Assembly: GCF_000758665.1 (NCBI RefSeq)
Contig: NZ_CP009285.1
Location: 4,650,001 to 4,714,000, forward strand
Origin: Paenibacillus borealis
GTDB lineage: Bacteria > Bacillota > Bacilli > Paenibacillales > Paenibacillaceae
Direction of reading: 5' to 3'
Length of the DNA: 64,000 nucleotides
Both the position numbers and the translations under genes were made by a program. Position 1 is the stretch's first letter, and every line of letters begins with the position of its first letter. The notes below the pieces were generated by a model, which had not been told where the DNA came from, did not search any database, and worked only from the letters and a program-made list of their open reading frames with translations. Shown here piece after piece: positions 1 through 9,750 of the stretch.

Positions 1-36
1 CAGCTCCAGCACCTGCTCTGTCCCGTTGTTCATCAT
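1..36 (-). CDS. N-terminus of an unidentified gene (cut by window edge)
   Basis: Twelve codons are visible, starting MMNNGTEQVLEL. A strong ribosome binding site (GAGGAGG) lies 44-50, overlapping the stop of the upstream LD-carboxypeptidase gene, so the two are probably co-transcribed and translationally coupled. Too little is present to assign a function. In B. subtilis the LD-carboxypeptidase ykfA is followed by a dipeptide epimerase, but nothing here tests that. Confidence 0.55.
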   Translation of the reverse strand, partial: MMNNGTEQVLEL

Positions 37-49
37 GCTCTGCCCTCCT

Positions 50-1024
50 CTACTCCCAGATCTTAAGCTCTACCTTCTCCTGCAATGCTTGCAGTGATAC
101 TCTTCCTCCTATAGGAAAAGTGATTATCGGCGATGCGTGGCCAAAATTAACATCAGCAATCACGGGGAGCTGCTCCAGCTCCTTTTTGGATTCGATGATG
201 GTGAGCAGGATCTCGCGGCTCATTCTCGACCCCCGCTGAAACCTGCCTAGTGCCAGTCCTTTGACCCCTGAGAACCCCGGCTGCTGAATCAGCGATACCA
301 GATCACGGTCAAACACTTCAGGATAGACCTCGAAATCATCCTCCAGAAACAGAACCGAGCCTTCCAGATCCGGCATGTACTCCGTTCCGTGCAGCAGGCT
401 GAGCGTACACAGATTTCCGCCGAGCAGCGTACCCTCCGTTTCGCCTTCGTTAATGATATAGGGGCCGCTGTTTTTTTCAAAAACCCGGTTCTCCTGATCT
501 ATAAACCAAGCGTCATCGCTCCAATGTTCAGAGGGCTCTACGGTGACGGCTTCATGACCCATCATCATTTTCTTGAAACACTCCACAGTATACTCATTGC
601 CGAGCTTCATGCCGAAAGTGGAGAAATGGGGTCCGGAATAGGTGAGCAGGCCTGTCTTAGCGTATATTGCGTTACTCAGCACAGTAATATCTGAATACCC
701 GCACAACCGCTTGGGGTTGGCCGCAATGAGGTCATAATCCAGCTCTTGCAGCAGCTGATTGCTGTTATGTCCGCCCAGGGTTGTCAATATTCCTTTGACC
801 TGGGGATCGCTGAAGGCATTATGTATATCTTCTACTCTGGAGGCAACGGATGATGAGCCGAAGATATCTTGTTCATAAGCATGTCCGGCAAAAGAAACCG
901 TAAAACCAAGCTTCTCCAGCAGTTTTGTGGCATGTTCGAGCTGATCTTTGGCTATGATCCCCAGGCTGTTTGCCGGTGATATAATTCTGATCTCGTCCCC
1001 TGCTTTTAATTTCGCAGCTTGCAT
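50..1024 (-). CDS. LD-carboxypeptidase, peptidase family S66 (MccF/YkfA-like)
   Basis: This 324-residue cytoplasmic serine peptidase is expected to cleave an L-D peptide bond in recycled murein tripeptides or related acyl-peptide substrates. The sequence opens with KAGDEIRIISPANS and has the S66 hallmark GYSDITVL around residues 109-116, with the likely nucleophile Ser111. An acidic stretch (LEDDFE) follows in the second half, and NFGHASP near residue 300 supplies the catalytic histidine. The ATG at 1024 is chosen because GGGGAG precedes it at good spacing; an upstream in-frame extension to 1123 runs into the terminator of the pdh operon. It is the first gene of a unit continuing off the left edge. 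MccF-type immunity activity cannot be excluded. Confidence 0.88.
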   Translation of the reverse strand: MQAAKLKAGDEIRIISPANSLGIIAKDQLEHATKLLEKLGFTVSFAGHAYEQDIFGSSSVASRVEDIHNAFSDPQVKGILTTLGGHNSNQLLQELDYDLIAANPKRLCGYSDITVLSNAIYAKTGLLTYSGPHFSTFGMKLGNEYTVECFKKMMMGHEAVTVEPSEHWSDDAWFIDQENRVFEKNSGPYIINEGETEGTLLGGNLCTLSLLHGTEYMPDLEGSVLFLEDDFEVYPEVFDRDLVSLIQQPGFSGVKGLALGRFQRGSRMSREILLTIIESKKELEQLPVIADVNFGHASPIITFPIGGRVSLQALQEKVELKIWE

Positions 1025-1078
1025 GATCCCACTCCCCGTCAAAATAAAATACCGGCCCCTCTCCTCTGCCGCCGATCG

Positions 1079-1128
1079 AAAAAAGGATGTCCCCTTAACC
1101 ATTCTACATGGCCTTGGAAACATCCTCT
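1079..1128 (-). terminator. Terminator of the pdh operon
   Basis: Read on the minus strand, AGGATGT pairs with ACATCC across a long loop and is followed by a run of T residues. It lies just downstream of the pdhD stop and separates the pdh operon from the LD-carboxypeptidase gene. Confidence 0.55.
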
Positions 1129-1158
1129 TATGATCTTACCCGTACAGGTGTAAGGGTA

Positions 1159-2571
1159 TTATTTAATCACGTGAATCGGGTGGCCTTCTACCAGCTCAGC
1201 CGCTTCCATGACGATTTCGCCAAGGGTTGGATGCGCATGGATCGTCAGGGCGATATCTTCAAGCGTTGCGCCCATTTCAATAGCCAGACCCAGCTCAGCA
1301 ATCAGGTTGGAAGCTTCGATACCGACGATTTGCGCGCCGAGCACCTGATTGTTGTCGCTCTTAGCTACAATCTTGATGAAGCCTTCCGGAGCATTCAGGG
1401 AAACGGCACGGCCGTTGCCTGCGAACGGGAATTTGCCGCTCTTCACAGCATAACCCTTGTCCTTCGCTTCCTTCTCAGTCAGACCTACGCTGGAGCATTC
1501 AGGATCTGTGAACACTACTGCTGGCATAACCTTGTAGTCAACAACCGATTTGTGTCCGGAGATTGCTTCTGCAGCAATTTTACCTTCGTAAGAAGCCTTA
1601 TGTGCCAGAGCAAGACCGGGAACGATGTCGCCGATTGCAAAGATGTTAGGAATATTAGTGCGTCCCTGGTGGTCGACTTTAACCAGACCGCGTTCGTCCA
1701 GCTCAACACCGATCAGATCCAGACCCAGCTCACCGTCAGTGTTAGGACGACGTCCTACAGTAACCAGCAGGTAATCGGCAGTCACTTCTTTGGACTCGCC
1801 GCCCACGGAGTACTTCACGGTTACTTCCTTGTCGTTCTGAACTGCACTTTCCGCTTTGGCGTTAGTTACAATTTCAATACCGGTCTTCGCCATATTCTTG
1901 GCAACCAGACGGGTCATATCTTTGTCGAAGCCAGGCAGAACAGTGTCCAGACCTTCAATAATCGTTACTTTGGTGCCGAATTTGGAGTACATCTGGCCAA
2001 GCTCTGCGCCAATGTAGCCGCCGCCGATAACAATCATGCTCTTCGGAATTTCCGGCAGATCAAGCGCTTCTGTGGAGGACAAAATGCGTCCGCCGAACGG
2101 GAAAGGCTTCAATTCAATCGGACGGGAGCCCGTCGCGATGATACAGTTGTTGAATTTGTAGCGCGGGGATTCATGATCATTGAACAAACGGGCTTCGTTT
2201 GTGCTGATGAACATAGCTTCACCGCTGAATACTTCAATTTTGTTGCCTTTCATCAGGCTGGTTACACCTGAAGTCATTCTTTTGACAACGCCGTTTTTGA
2301 ACTCCTGGGTTTTGGCCCAGTCCACTTTGACGTTCTCGGCAGTAACACCGAATACCTCGCCGTGCTGTGCAGCCTCAAACTGATGAGCTGCCGAGATCAG
2401 CGCTTTGGAAGGAATACAGCCGCGGTTCAAGCACACGCCGCCGAGTTCCGATTTATCTACAATGATTACCTTTTGGCCGAGCTGGGCGGCACGGATTGCC
2501 GCCACATACCCGCCGGGACCTGCACCAATTACCAATGTGTCGATTTCGATTGAAGCGTCTCCGACTACCAT
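1159..2571 (-). CDS. pdhD: Dihydrolipoyl dehydrogenase (E3 of pyruvate dehydrogenase)
   Basis: This 470-residue flavoprotein re-oxidises the dihydrolipoyl groups of the E2 core and passes electrons to NAD+. The FAD-binding GAGPGGYVAA is at residues 17-26 and the redox-active pair Cys47/Cys52 sits in GGVCLNRGCIPSK. The NAD-binding VIGGGYIGAELG lies near residue 181 and the His-Glu pair is in HAHPTLGE near the C-terminus. It is the last gene of the operon. Its GGAGGTG ribosome binding site is embedded in the final codons of pdhC, three bases separate the genes, and a terminator follows. The same E3 may also serve other 2-oxoacid dehydrogenases. Confidence 0.97.
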   Translation of the reverse strand: MVVGDASIEIDTLVIGAGPGGYVAAIRAAQLGQKVIIVDKSELGGVCLNRGCIPSKALISAAHQFEAAQHGEVFGVTAENVKVDWAKTQEFKNGVVKRMTSGVTSLMKGNKIEVFSGEAMFISTNEARLFNDHESPRYKFNNCIIATGSRPIELKPFPFGGRILSSTEALDLPEIPKSMIVIGGGYIGAELGQMYSKFGTKVTIIEGLDTVLPGFDKDMTRLVAKNMAKTGIEIVTNAKAESAVQNDKEVTVKYSVGGESKEVTADYLLVTVGRRPNTDGELGLDLIGVELDERGLVKVDHQGRTNIPNIFAIGDIVPGLALAHKASYEGKIAAEAISGHKSVVDYKVMPAVVFTDPECSSVGLTEKEAKDKGYAVKSGKFPFAGNGRAVSLNAPEGFIKIVAKSDNNQVLGAQIVGIEASNLIAELGLAIEMGATLEDIALTIHAHPTLGEIVMEAAELVEGHPIHVIK

Positions 2572-2574
2572 TTA

Positions 2575-4221
2575 TTACACCTCCATAACTAACATATCAG
2601 GATTTGCAAGCAAGGTCTTAATGTAATTCATGAAGTTCTGTGCTGTTGCACCATCAATAATACGGTGGTCAAAGCTTAGTGACAGGGCCATAACCGGAGC
2701 AGCAACGATTTCGCCATTCTTCACAACCGGCTTCTCAGTGATGCGTCCTGTACCCAGAATCGCAACTTCAGGGAAGTTGATGATTGGTGTGAAGAACATA
2801 CCGCCTGCGGAACCGATGTTACTGATCGAGATGGTGCTGCCTTTCATTTCATTCGGAGCCAGTTTGCCGTCGCGTCCGCGGACTGCCAGATCTGTAATAC
2901 TGCTAGCGATCATCCAGATGCTCTTGCGGTCAGCATCCTTAATTACAGGAACGATCAGACCGTTATCTGTATCTGTAGCAATACCGATGTTGTAGTATTT
3001 CTTGTAGACAATTTCGTTTGTAGCTTCATCAATCATGGCGTTAAGCGCAGGGAATTGACGGGAAGCAGCAACGAGTGCCTTCACGATGAACGGAAGGTAA
3101 GTTACCTTCACGCCTTTCTTCTCAGCTACAGGTTTCATACGGGCGCGGAAGGCAACAAGCTCAGTAACATCCACTTCGTCCATAATGGTAACATGCGGCG
3201 CTGTGTATGCCGATTTAACCATCGCGTTAGCAATCGCTTTACGGATACCTTTGAATGGTACACGTTCTTCTTCCAGGTTTGCATTGCCGGAAGCTGCCGG
3301 TGCCGCTGCTGCAGCCTTAGGTGCTGCTGTAGCCGCAGCTGCTGCCGGTGCAGATGCCGCTGGAGCCGATGCTGCAGATCCGCCCTTCAGGAAGGCTTCA
3401 ACATCTTCAAGTGTGATCTTGCCGTTCTTGCCGCTGCCATTCACCTGAGTGATGTCCACACTCTTGTCACGGGCAAATTTGCGCACGCTAGGTGTAGCCA
3501 GTACTTCACGGTTAGGGGCCGGAGCTGCTGCCGCTACTGCTGCCGGAGCTTGAGCCGGAGCTGCTGCCTGTGCACCAGAAGCTTCAGCATGACCGCCTTC
3601 TTGCTGAGGAACATCGCCTTCTGCAGCAATGATTGCCACCACTTCGCCTACACGGCATACTTGACCGTCTTTGGTGAACACTTCTACCACTGTACCGTTG
3701 ACAGGAGAAGGAACTTCAACTACAGCCTTATCATTCTGAACTTCCATGATGATATCATCGTCGGTAATTTTGTCGCCGACCTTGATGTGCATCTTGATAA
3801 TTTCACCTTCATGCAGGCCTTCGCCCAGTTCAGGGAATTTGTATTCAAAGTTGGTAGCTCCGCCAGTAGCCGGGCTGCTGGTTGCAGGAGATGATGTTGT
3901 ATCTGCTCCGCCCTTAGCTGCATCCGCTTCCTGGGAAGCCTGTTCTGCAGGATGGCCGCCTTCCTGTTCAGGAACGTCGCCTTCCGCATCGATAATTGCC
4001 ACTACTTCGCCTACACGGCATACTTGGCCGTCTTTGGTGAAGACTTCAAGCACTGTGCCGTTGACCGGACAAGGAACCTCAACTACTGCCTTGTCGTTCT
4101 GAACTTCCATTACGATATCGTCATCGGTTACTTTGTCGCCGGCTTTGATATGCATTTTGATAATTTCACCTTCATGCAGACCTTCGCCCAGCTCAGGGAA
4201 CCGGTACTCAAATTTTGCCAC
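2575..4221 (-). CDS. pdhC: Dihydrolipoamide acetyltransferase (E2), two lipoyl domains
   Basis: This 548-residue E2 core subunit transfers acetyl groups from lipoyl-lysine to CoA. Two nearly identical lipoyl domains occupy about residues 4-90 and 125-211, with lipoyl-lysines Lys44 and Lys165 in the motif [10 protein letters not shown]. They are joined by an Ala/Pro/Ser linker. A peripheral subunit-binding domain ([11 protein letters not shown]) lies around 245-285, followed by an Ala/Pro-rich hinge. The catalytic acyltransferase domain ends with [14 protein letters not shown]. Many Bacillus E2 proteins carry one lipoyl domain, so two makes this one longer. The 108-base gap to pdhB contains a GC-rich hairpin (4295-4316) that may set the stoichiometry between upstream and downstream genes. 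Confidence 0.97.
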   Translation of the reverse strand: MAKFEYRFPELGEGLHEGEIIKMHIKAGDKVTDDDIVMEVQNDKAVVEVPCPVNGTVLEVFTKDGQVCRVGEVVAIIDAEGDVPEQEGGHPAEQASQEADAAKGGADTTSSPATSSPATGGATNFEYKFPELGEGLHEGEIIKMHIKVGDKITDDDIIMEVQNDKAVVEVPSPVNGTVVEVFTKDGQVCRVGEVVAIIAAEGDVPQQEGGHAEASGAQAAAPAQAPAAVAAAAPAPNREVLATPSVRKFARDKSVDITQVNGSGKNGKITLEDVEAFLKGGSAASAPAASAPAAAAATAAPKAAAAAPAASGNANLEEERVPFKGIRKAIANAMVKSAYTAPHVTIMDEVDVTELVAFRARMKPVAEKKGVKVTYLPFIVKALVAASRQFPALNAMIDEATNEIVYKKYYNIGIATDTDNGLIVPVIKDADRKSIWMIASSITDLAVRGRDGKLAPNEMKGSTISISNIGSAGGMFFTPIINFPEVAILGTGRITEKPVVKNGEIVAAPVMALSLSFDHRIIDGATAQNFMNYIKTLLANPDMLVMEV

Positions 4222-4294
4222 CTTGATAACCTCCTAAAAGTTATGTTTGCATACGCTTAGTTTGTAAGCAATACAATGTAATGCAGAAACGGGT

Positions 4295-4316
4295 GCCGCC
4301 CTTTTGCAAGGACGGC
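4295..4316. other. Hairpin in the pdhB-pdhC gap
   Basis: GCCGCCCTT and AAGGACGGC form a 9-bp stem with one mismatch and a four-base loop. There is no T tract, so it is more likely an mRNA stability or partial attenuation element than a strong terminator. The role is inferred. Confidence 0.4.
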
Positions 4317-4329
4317 AAGGTCATTTCTC

Positions 4330-5307
4330 TTAGAATTCCATTACTTTCTTCACTGCCGCAATGACACGCGCCGGTGTAGGAATCCAGGAATCCTCGATTT
4401 GTGCGAACGGGAAGATCGTATCAGGGCCAGCTACACGAAGCACAGGAGCTTCAAGATGCAGCAGAGCTTTTTCATTAATTTGAGCAATTACTTCTGCGGC
4501 TACGCCGGAGCTCTTTTGTGCTTCTTGAACTACAATGGCACGATTGGTCTTCTTAATAGAAGCAACAATCGTATCGATATCAATCGGACTAACCGTACGC
4601 AGGTCGATAATTTCGGCTTTGATGCCGTCTTTTTCGAGCTGATCGGCCGCTTTGGTAGCAGTATGTACCATCAGGCCGTAAGTAATGATGGAGACATCAG
4701 TACCTTCGCGTACTACATTAGCTTTACCCAATTCAACGGTATATTCACCTTCAGGAACTTCTGCACGGAATGCATGGTACAGGTTCAAGTGTTCCATGAA
4801 GAATACAGGGTCATTATCCCGGATCGATGCGATCAGCAGTCCCTTGGCATCGTATGGATTGGAAGGAATAACAACCTTGATCCCCGGGCTTTGGGCGATC
4901 AGGCCTTCAAGGGAATCGGTATGAAGTTCAGCTGCTTTAACGCCGCCGCCGAATGGAGTGCGGAAGACTACAGGAGCATTGTATCTGCCCCCGGAACGCC
5001 AGCGCAGGCGGGCAGCCTGGATAACGATTTGATCAAGCGCTTCGAAGATGAAGCCTACGAACTGGATTTCGGCAATCGGACGGAAACCCTGCACGCCGAG
5101 ACCGAAAGCCAAACCGCCGATTGCGGACTCAGCCAGTGGAGTATCGAAGATACGCTCCTCGCCAAATTCCTTTTGCAGCCCTTCCGTTACACGGAACACG
5201 CCGCCTACATTACCAACATCCTCTCCGAAGATAAGAACATTGGGGTCACGAGTCAGTTCAACGCGCATTGCGTCACGAATTGCTTCTTTCATATTCATCT
5301 GTGCCAT
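4330..5307 (-). CDS. pdhB: Pyruvate dehydrogenase E1 component, beta subunit
   Basis: This 325-residue subunit pairs with PdhA to form the thiamine-diphosphate-dependent E1 that decarboxylates pyruvate and acetylates E2. The protein matches the E1-beta family across its length. Recognisable stretches are the N-terminal [15 protein letters not shown], the ThDP/metal-side segment [12 protein letters not shown] and the C-terminal transketolase-type segment [15 protein letters not shown]. It starts 15 bases after pdhA ends, with a GGGGGGAT ribosome binding site, so it is translationally close to its partner. Length is typical of the family (about 325). Confidence 0.97.
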   Translation of the reverse strand: MAQMNMKEAIRDAMRVELTRDPNVLIFGEDVGNVGGVFRVTEGLQKEFGEERIFDTPLAESAIGGLAFGLGVQGFRPIAEIQFVGFIFEALDQIVIQAARLRWRSGGRYNAPVVFRTPFGGGVKAAELHTDSLEGLIAQSPGIKVVIPSNPYDAKGLLIASIRDNDPVFFMEHLNLYHAFRAEVPEGEYTVELGKANVVREGTDVSIITYGLMVHTATKAADQLEKDGIKAEIIDLRTVSPIDIDTIVASIKKTNRAIVVQEAQKSSGVAAEVIAQINEKALLHLEAPVLRVAGPDTIFPFAQIEDSWIPTPARVIAAVKKVMEF

Positions 5308-5322
5308 TGCCTGATATCCCCC

Positions 5323-6420
<1,098 letters not shown>

Positions 6421-6443
6421 TCAGTGGTCTCTGTTATAGAATT

Positions 6444-6473
6444 ATTATACACCTGTTGTAGCTGTTTCGTCAA
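6444..6473 (-). promoter_or_regulatory. Sigma-A promoter of pdhABCD
   Basis: On the minus strand, TTGACG (6468-6473) and TATAAT (6444-6449) are separated by 18 bases, 45 bases upstream of the pdhA start. An inverted repeat lies directly upstream at 6486-6509. Confidence 0.75.
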
Positions 6474-6485
6474 AGAAATACGCAT

Positions 6486-6509
6486 AAAATTTATGTTTCC
6501 ATAAATTTT
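6486..6509. promoter_or_regulatory. Perfect inverted repeat upstream of the pdh promoter
   Basis: AAAATTTATG and CATAAATTTT form 10-base arms around TTTC, ending 12 bases upstream of the -35 box. The position suits an activator or repressor site for pdhA, or a site for the divergent esterase gene. No known operator consensus was recognised. Confidence 0.45.
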
Positions 6510-6656
6510 GTATGTATAACAGGCGTTTGAATATCCTATAACAGATAGAAGGATATTGTTCAAGTAAATGATATATCCCACATTTGCCGCTTGCGTAATT
6601 TTAACGCAATACTTAGTCTAATGCAAAAATCCGACATGAAAGGTGACGATTCATCA

Positions 6657-7388
6657 ATGAGCGAGCCTGTTTTTCTGAAACGTACAATAGTGAAACAAAC
6701 CCTGTGGAGCGAACATCTGCAAGAGGAACGCAAGCTGCGCATTTATCTTCCCCCCGGCTATAATGAGGTGCTCAGCTACCCGGTGATCTACTGCCAGGAC
6801 GGAGAAGAATTCTTCAACTTCGGCAGGATCGCCACGCTTGCCGGACAGCTGATTCTGGAGCAGGATGTGGAACCCTTCATTATAGTGGGCGTTGAAGTGA
6901 ACGTAGCTGTCCGCACCGAGGAGTACGCTCCTTTTGGCAGCCGCTTCAAGCAGTACCTCTCGTGCTTTGCCGAAGAGATTATTCCCTTCATTGAACATAA
7001 TTATCCTGTACGGCGAACTCCGGAGGAACGGATCGTCGCCGGCGATTCCCTGGGCGGCAGTGTCTCCCTGCATCTTGCCCTGGCTTATCCGGGACTATTC
7101 AGCCGGGTGCTCAGTCTTTCCGGCGCCTATTACCCCGAAACCCGCCGGCTGCTGGAACAGGAGGATGATCTCTCCTGGCTTCAGATCAATATGGTCGTCG
7201 GTCTGCAGGAAAGAGACTACAAGACTGATACCGGAATCTATGATTTCGTAGAAATGAACAGGGAAACCAAAGCGATGCTGGAGTCAAGGGGAGCAACCGT
7301 ATCCTACCGCGAGAAGGACGGCCGCCATCTCTGGGGATTCTGGCAAAAAGAGCTACCGGAATCATTACTCTATTTCTTTAACCGCTGA
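6657..7388 (+). CDS. Alpha/beta-hydrolase esterase (esterase D/enterochelin esterase-like)
   Basis: This 243-residue cytoplasmic protein has the putative esterase fold. The nucleophile elbow GDSLGGSVSLHLAL contains the catalytic serine, an oxyanion-side segment YCQDGEEFFNFG lies upstream, and the catalytic histidine is likely in DGRHLWGFW near the C-terminus. The substrate is unknown; relatives hydrolyse siderophore esters, S-formylglutathione or simple acyl esters. The ATG at 6657 is preferred because AAAGGTGA sits ten bases upstream; the longer in-frame versions from 6591 lack a ribosome binding site. The gene is transcribed divergently from the pdh operon and appears to be a single-gene unit. 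Confidence 0.82.
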   Translation: MSEPVFLKRTIVKQTLWSEHLQEERKLRIYLPPGYNEVLSYPVIYCQDGEEFFNFGRIATLAGQLILEQDVEPFIIVGVEVNVAVRTEEYAPFGSRFKQYLSCFAEEIIPFIEHNYPVRRTPEERIVAGDSLGGSVSLHLALAYPGLFSRVLSLSGAYYPETRRLLEQEDDLSWLQINMVVGLQERDYKTDTGIYDFVEMNRETKAMLESRGATVSYREKDGRHLWGFWQKELPESLLYFFNR

Positions 7389-7481
7389 AACAGCTTTTAA
7401 GGCCTAAAAAGTGAACATCTTACGAACTTATGTATGTTGTGCGGGTGAGTGCGCTTACAGTTCAGGGCGGGCATACGGTGC

Positions 7482-7503
7482 CCGTCCTTAAATGTAAGGA
7501 CGG
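7482..7503. terminator. Hairpin between convergent genes
   Basis: CCGTCCTTA and TAAGGACGG form a perfect 9-bp stem with the loop AATG between the esterase (+) and phosphatase (-) genes. It has no long T tract, so termination on either strand is possible but not proven. Confidence 0.45.
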
Positions 7504-7523
7504 CAACCGGTCCGGCTGCGGAT

Positions 7524-8006
7524 CTATGCCTGCTCCAGCTTATCGGTAATGATACGTTCCAGCAGCACTTCACAGCCGGCATTCACCAGATCATATACCT
7601 GCTCGAAATTTCCGGTAAAATACGGGTCCGGCACTTCGCGAAGCTCCTCGTCCGGCAACAGATCCATAAAGAACAACAGCTGAGATTTCTCGCCTCCGGG
7701 AATTTTCCGCACATTATCCCCATTGGACTTGTCCATACAGATTATATATTGAAACTTTCCAAAATCATCGCCGCTCACCAGCCGCGCTTTCATGTTCTCA
7801 TAGCTGATTCCATGCAGATCCAGAATCCTGCGGGTACCCTCATGCGGCACCTTGCCGATATGCCAGTCTCCGGTTCCGGCTGAATCTACAGTGATCTGAT
7901 CCGACAAATGACGCTGTTCTATCTGGTGGCGCAGAACTGCTTCAGCCATCGGCGAACGGCAGATATTGCCCAGACATACGAATAACACGTTTACGATCTC
8001 TCTCAC
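7524..8006 (-). CDS. Low-molecular-weight protein-tyrosine phosphatase
   Basis: This 160-residue phosphatase has the family's P-loop CLGNICRS at residues 11-18 close to the N-terminus, giving the nucleophile Cys11 and Arg17. The general acid aspartate is in the DPYFTGN motif near residue 130. It would remove phosphate from tyrosine or arginine residues; YwlE-type enzymes of Bacillales act on phospho-arginine, and the sequence alone does not decide which. The Ile in the CxxNIC loop rather than Thr is more usual for tyrosine phosphatases. The gene stands alone, convergent with the esterase and divergent from thiN. Confidence 0.92.
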   Translation of the reverse strand: MREIVNVLFVCLGNICRSPMAEAVLRHQIEQRHLSDQITVDSAGTGDWHIGKVPHEGTRRILDLHGISYENMKARLVSGDDFGKFQYIICMDKSNGDNVRKIPGGEKSQLLFFMDLLPDEELREVPDPYFTGNFEQVYDLVNAGCEVLLERIITDKLEQA

Positions 8007-8090
8007 CTCCCATAACCTTCATGCCTTCCAATCCGCGGATAATTCATACGGCGAAACGCACCTGACTTCATTTTAGCGTTATGGCAGCAA

Positions 8091-8119
8091 TTGTACAACT
8101 TTTCAAACTGCATTATACT
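8091..8119 (+). promoter_or_regulatory. Promoter of thiN
   Basis: TTGTAC (8091-8096) and TATACT (8114-8119) are separated by 17 bases and lie 45 bases upstream of the thiN start. Confidence 0.6.
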
Positions 8120-8164
8120 GTTCAGGGTGACTAGCTTAATAGCCACAACAAGGAGGGGATCATA

Positions 8165-8806
8165 TTGCCATCTGGGCGTGTTGTTATATTTGCAGGCGGT
8201 GAGCTATCGCCGGAATGTTTGCACCTATTAGATGAAGAGGATTTTATTATCGGAGCTGACCGGGGGGCTCTATTCCTGATTAATCACGGTTTCACTCCTG
8301 ATATTGCCGTAGGAGATTTCGACTCTGTCACTCCAGAAGCACTTATGCAGATACAGGCTGGAAGCAAGGAAACCATCAGCTGTGATCCGGTGAACAAGGA
8401 CCTGACAGACAGTGAAATGGCGCTCGATCTGGCTCTGAACACCCAGCCTCATTCCATTCTGCTCATGGGTGTAACCGGAACACGCATGGATCATACGCTG
8501 GCCAGCATCCAGATGATGACCCGGGCGCTGCAGCGTCAGGTCGCCTGTTCTATCATGGATGCGAATAACTATATTACGCTGACCGGCTCTCATGCTGTAG
8601 TCGAGGAACGCGGGTACACCTATGTCTCTCTGCTGCCTTTGACACCGGAGGTTACGGGGATTACGCTGCAGGGTTTTCAATATCCGCTGGAGAATGCCAC
8701 CCTTAAGCTGGGCCAGTCTCTGGCCGTAAGTAATGTGCTGACCGCCGCTAGCGGAACGGTTGCTATTGAGAGCGGACTCCTGCTGATTATCCAGAGCAAG
8801 GACTGA
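8165..8806 (+). CDS. thiN: Thiamine diphosphokinase
   Basis: This 213-residue enzyme converts thiamine and ATP to thiamine diphosphate, the cofactor of PdhAB encoded nearby. The N-terminal catalytic domain has the family signatures GADRGALFLINHG, AVGDFDSVT and DLTDSEMAL, and LMGVTGTRMDHTLA ends the substrate site. A smaller C-terminal thiamine-binding domain follows. Translation starts at a TTG codon at 8165, nine bases after a perfect AAGGAGG. It is a single-gene unit with its own promoter and a strong terminator. The coupling of a ThDP-making gene to the pdh region is positional only. Confidence 0.93.
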   Translation: MPSGRVVIFAGGELSPECLHLLDEEDFIIGADRGALFLINHGFTPDIAVGDFDSVTPEALMQIQAGSKETISCDPVNKDLTDSEMALDLALNTQPHSILLMGVTGTRMDHTLASIQMMTRALQRQVACSIMDANNYITLTGSHAVVEERGYTYVSLLPLTPEVTGITLQGFQYPLENATLKLGQSLAVSNVLTAASGTVAIESGLLLIIQSKD

Positions 8807-8854
8807 TTACATAGGTTTTTAGAGACATCACTGTAACCTTTGTTTCAAAAATGT

Positions 8855-8899
8855 AAAGCCGGGAATCTCCTTACGCAGTAAGGGTTTACCGGCTTTTTT
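8855..8899 (+). terminator. Terminator of thiN
   Basis: An outer stem AAAGCCGG/CCGGCTTT encloses a second stem CCTTAC/GTAAGG, followed by a run of T residues. This is a strong intrinsic terminator about 50 bases after the thiN stop. Confidence 0.85.
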
Positions 8900-9087
8900 A
8901 TATATTTATGTAAGCTAAATATTAATTTTTTGTAACTTTTAATGAGATTTTAATAAAACGCTTACAGTGTAGGCCCAGCCTGCATTTGAAGCCTCTGATC
9001 CAGAATTTAGGAAACAGATAACCTGCTATACTACGAATCAGAGAAGGAAACTAGAAAGATAAACACAAACCTGGGAGGTATTACTAC

Positions 9088-9621
9088 ATGAAAAAGCATC
9101 AATGGTTTAAGCAAGCAATTGCTATTGGAATGTGCACAACAATCGGGCTCGGCACCTTAATGGCAACCGGAGCAGGCACAGCCCCTGCTGCTGCCGCATC
9201 CTCTTCTGCTGTCACAGCAGAATCAGTATCCGCATCTTCAACCGGCTCCAGTATTGTCAGCTTCGGCAAAAAATATCTGGGCACGCGTTACCAGTTCGGT
9301 GCATCCACTTCAACTACAAAATACTTTGACTGCTCTTCATTTACTCAATATATTTTCAAGAAATATGGCGTTGACCTGCCGCGTACTTCCGTAGCCCAAT
9401 CCAAAGTCGGATCATCTGTGAGCAAGGCCAACCTGCGCGTCGGCGATTTGGTGTTCTTCTCCAGCGGAAGCCGGGCAACAGGCAAGAATGTAACGCATGT
9501 AGCAGTCTATGCTGGCAACGGTAAGATTCTACACACCTACGGTTCACCTGGAGTAACGATTTCAGATCTGAATTCGGGCAACTGGAAAAAAACCTACCTG
9601 AAAGCACGCCGCGTACTGTAG
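9088..9621 (+). CDS. Secreted NlpC/P60 cell-wall endopeptidase
   Basis: This 177-residue exported protein begins with KKHQWFKQ and a hydrophobic segment ending in Ala-rich sequence near residues 33-37, consistent with a Sec signal peptide. The NlpC/P60 domain fills residues 55-177, with the catalytic Cys82 in YFDCSSFTQYIF, His137 in THVAVYAG and a third polar residue near His149. Such enzymes hydrolyse gamma-D-glutamyl-diamino acid bonds in peptidoglycan stems. No LysM or SH3 cell-wall binding domain is present, so it is a minimal catalytic form. The ribosome binding site is GGGAGG. The gene is monocistronic. Confidence 0.9.
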   Translation: MKKHQWFKQAIAIGMCTTIGLGTLMATGAGTAPAAAASSSAVTAESVSASSTGSSIVSFGKKYLGTRYQFGASTSTTKYFDCSSFTQYIFKKYGVDLPRTSVAQSKVGSSVSKANLRVGDLVFFSSGSRATGKNVTHVAVYAGNGKILHTYGSPGVTISDLNSGNWKKTYLKARRVL

Positions 9622-9694
9622 CCGCACCTGATCAGCTCTGTCATACTAAACGTGCTTCATTCACAATTTGTTGCAATTTCTTTGCACAGTTCTG

Positions 9695-9750
9695 AAAAAA
9701 AGCCGGAGAGTCACTTAAGTATTCCCTAACATCAGGCACCGCTCTCCGGC
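9695..9750 (-). terminator. Terminator of the pseudo-receiver regulator gene
   Basis: GCCGGAGAG (9702-9710) pairs with CTCTCCGGC (9742-9750). On the minus strand the stem is followed by seven T residues. The right arm lies inside the last codons of the regulator gene. It may also stop transcripts of the NlpC/P60 gene from the other side. Confidence 0.8.

Noticed and set aside
1108..2271. Plus-strand open frame of 387 codons over pdhD
   Set aside because: Antisense shadow of the dihydrolipoyl dehydrogenase gene; composition is unlike a protein.
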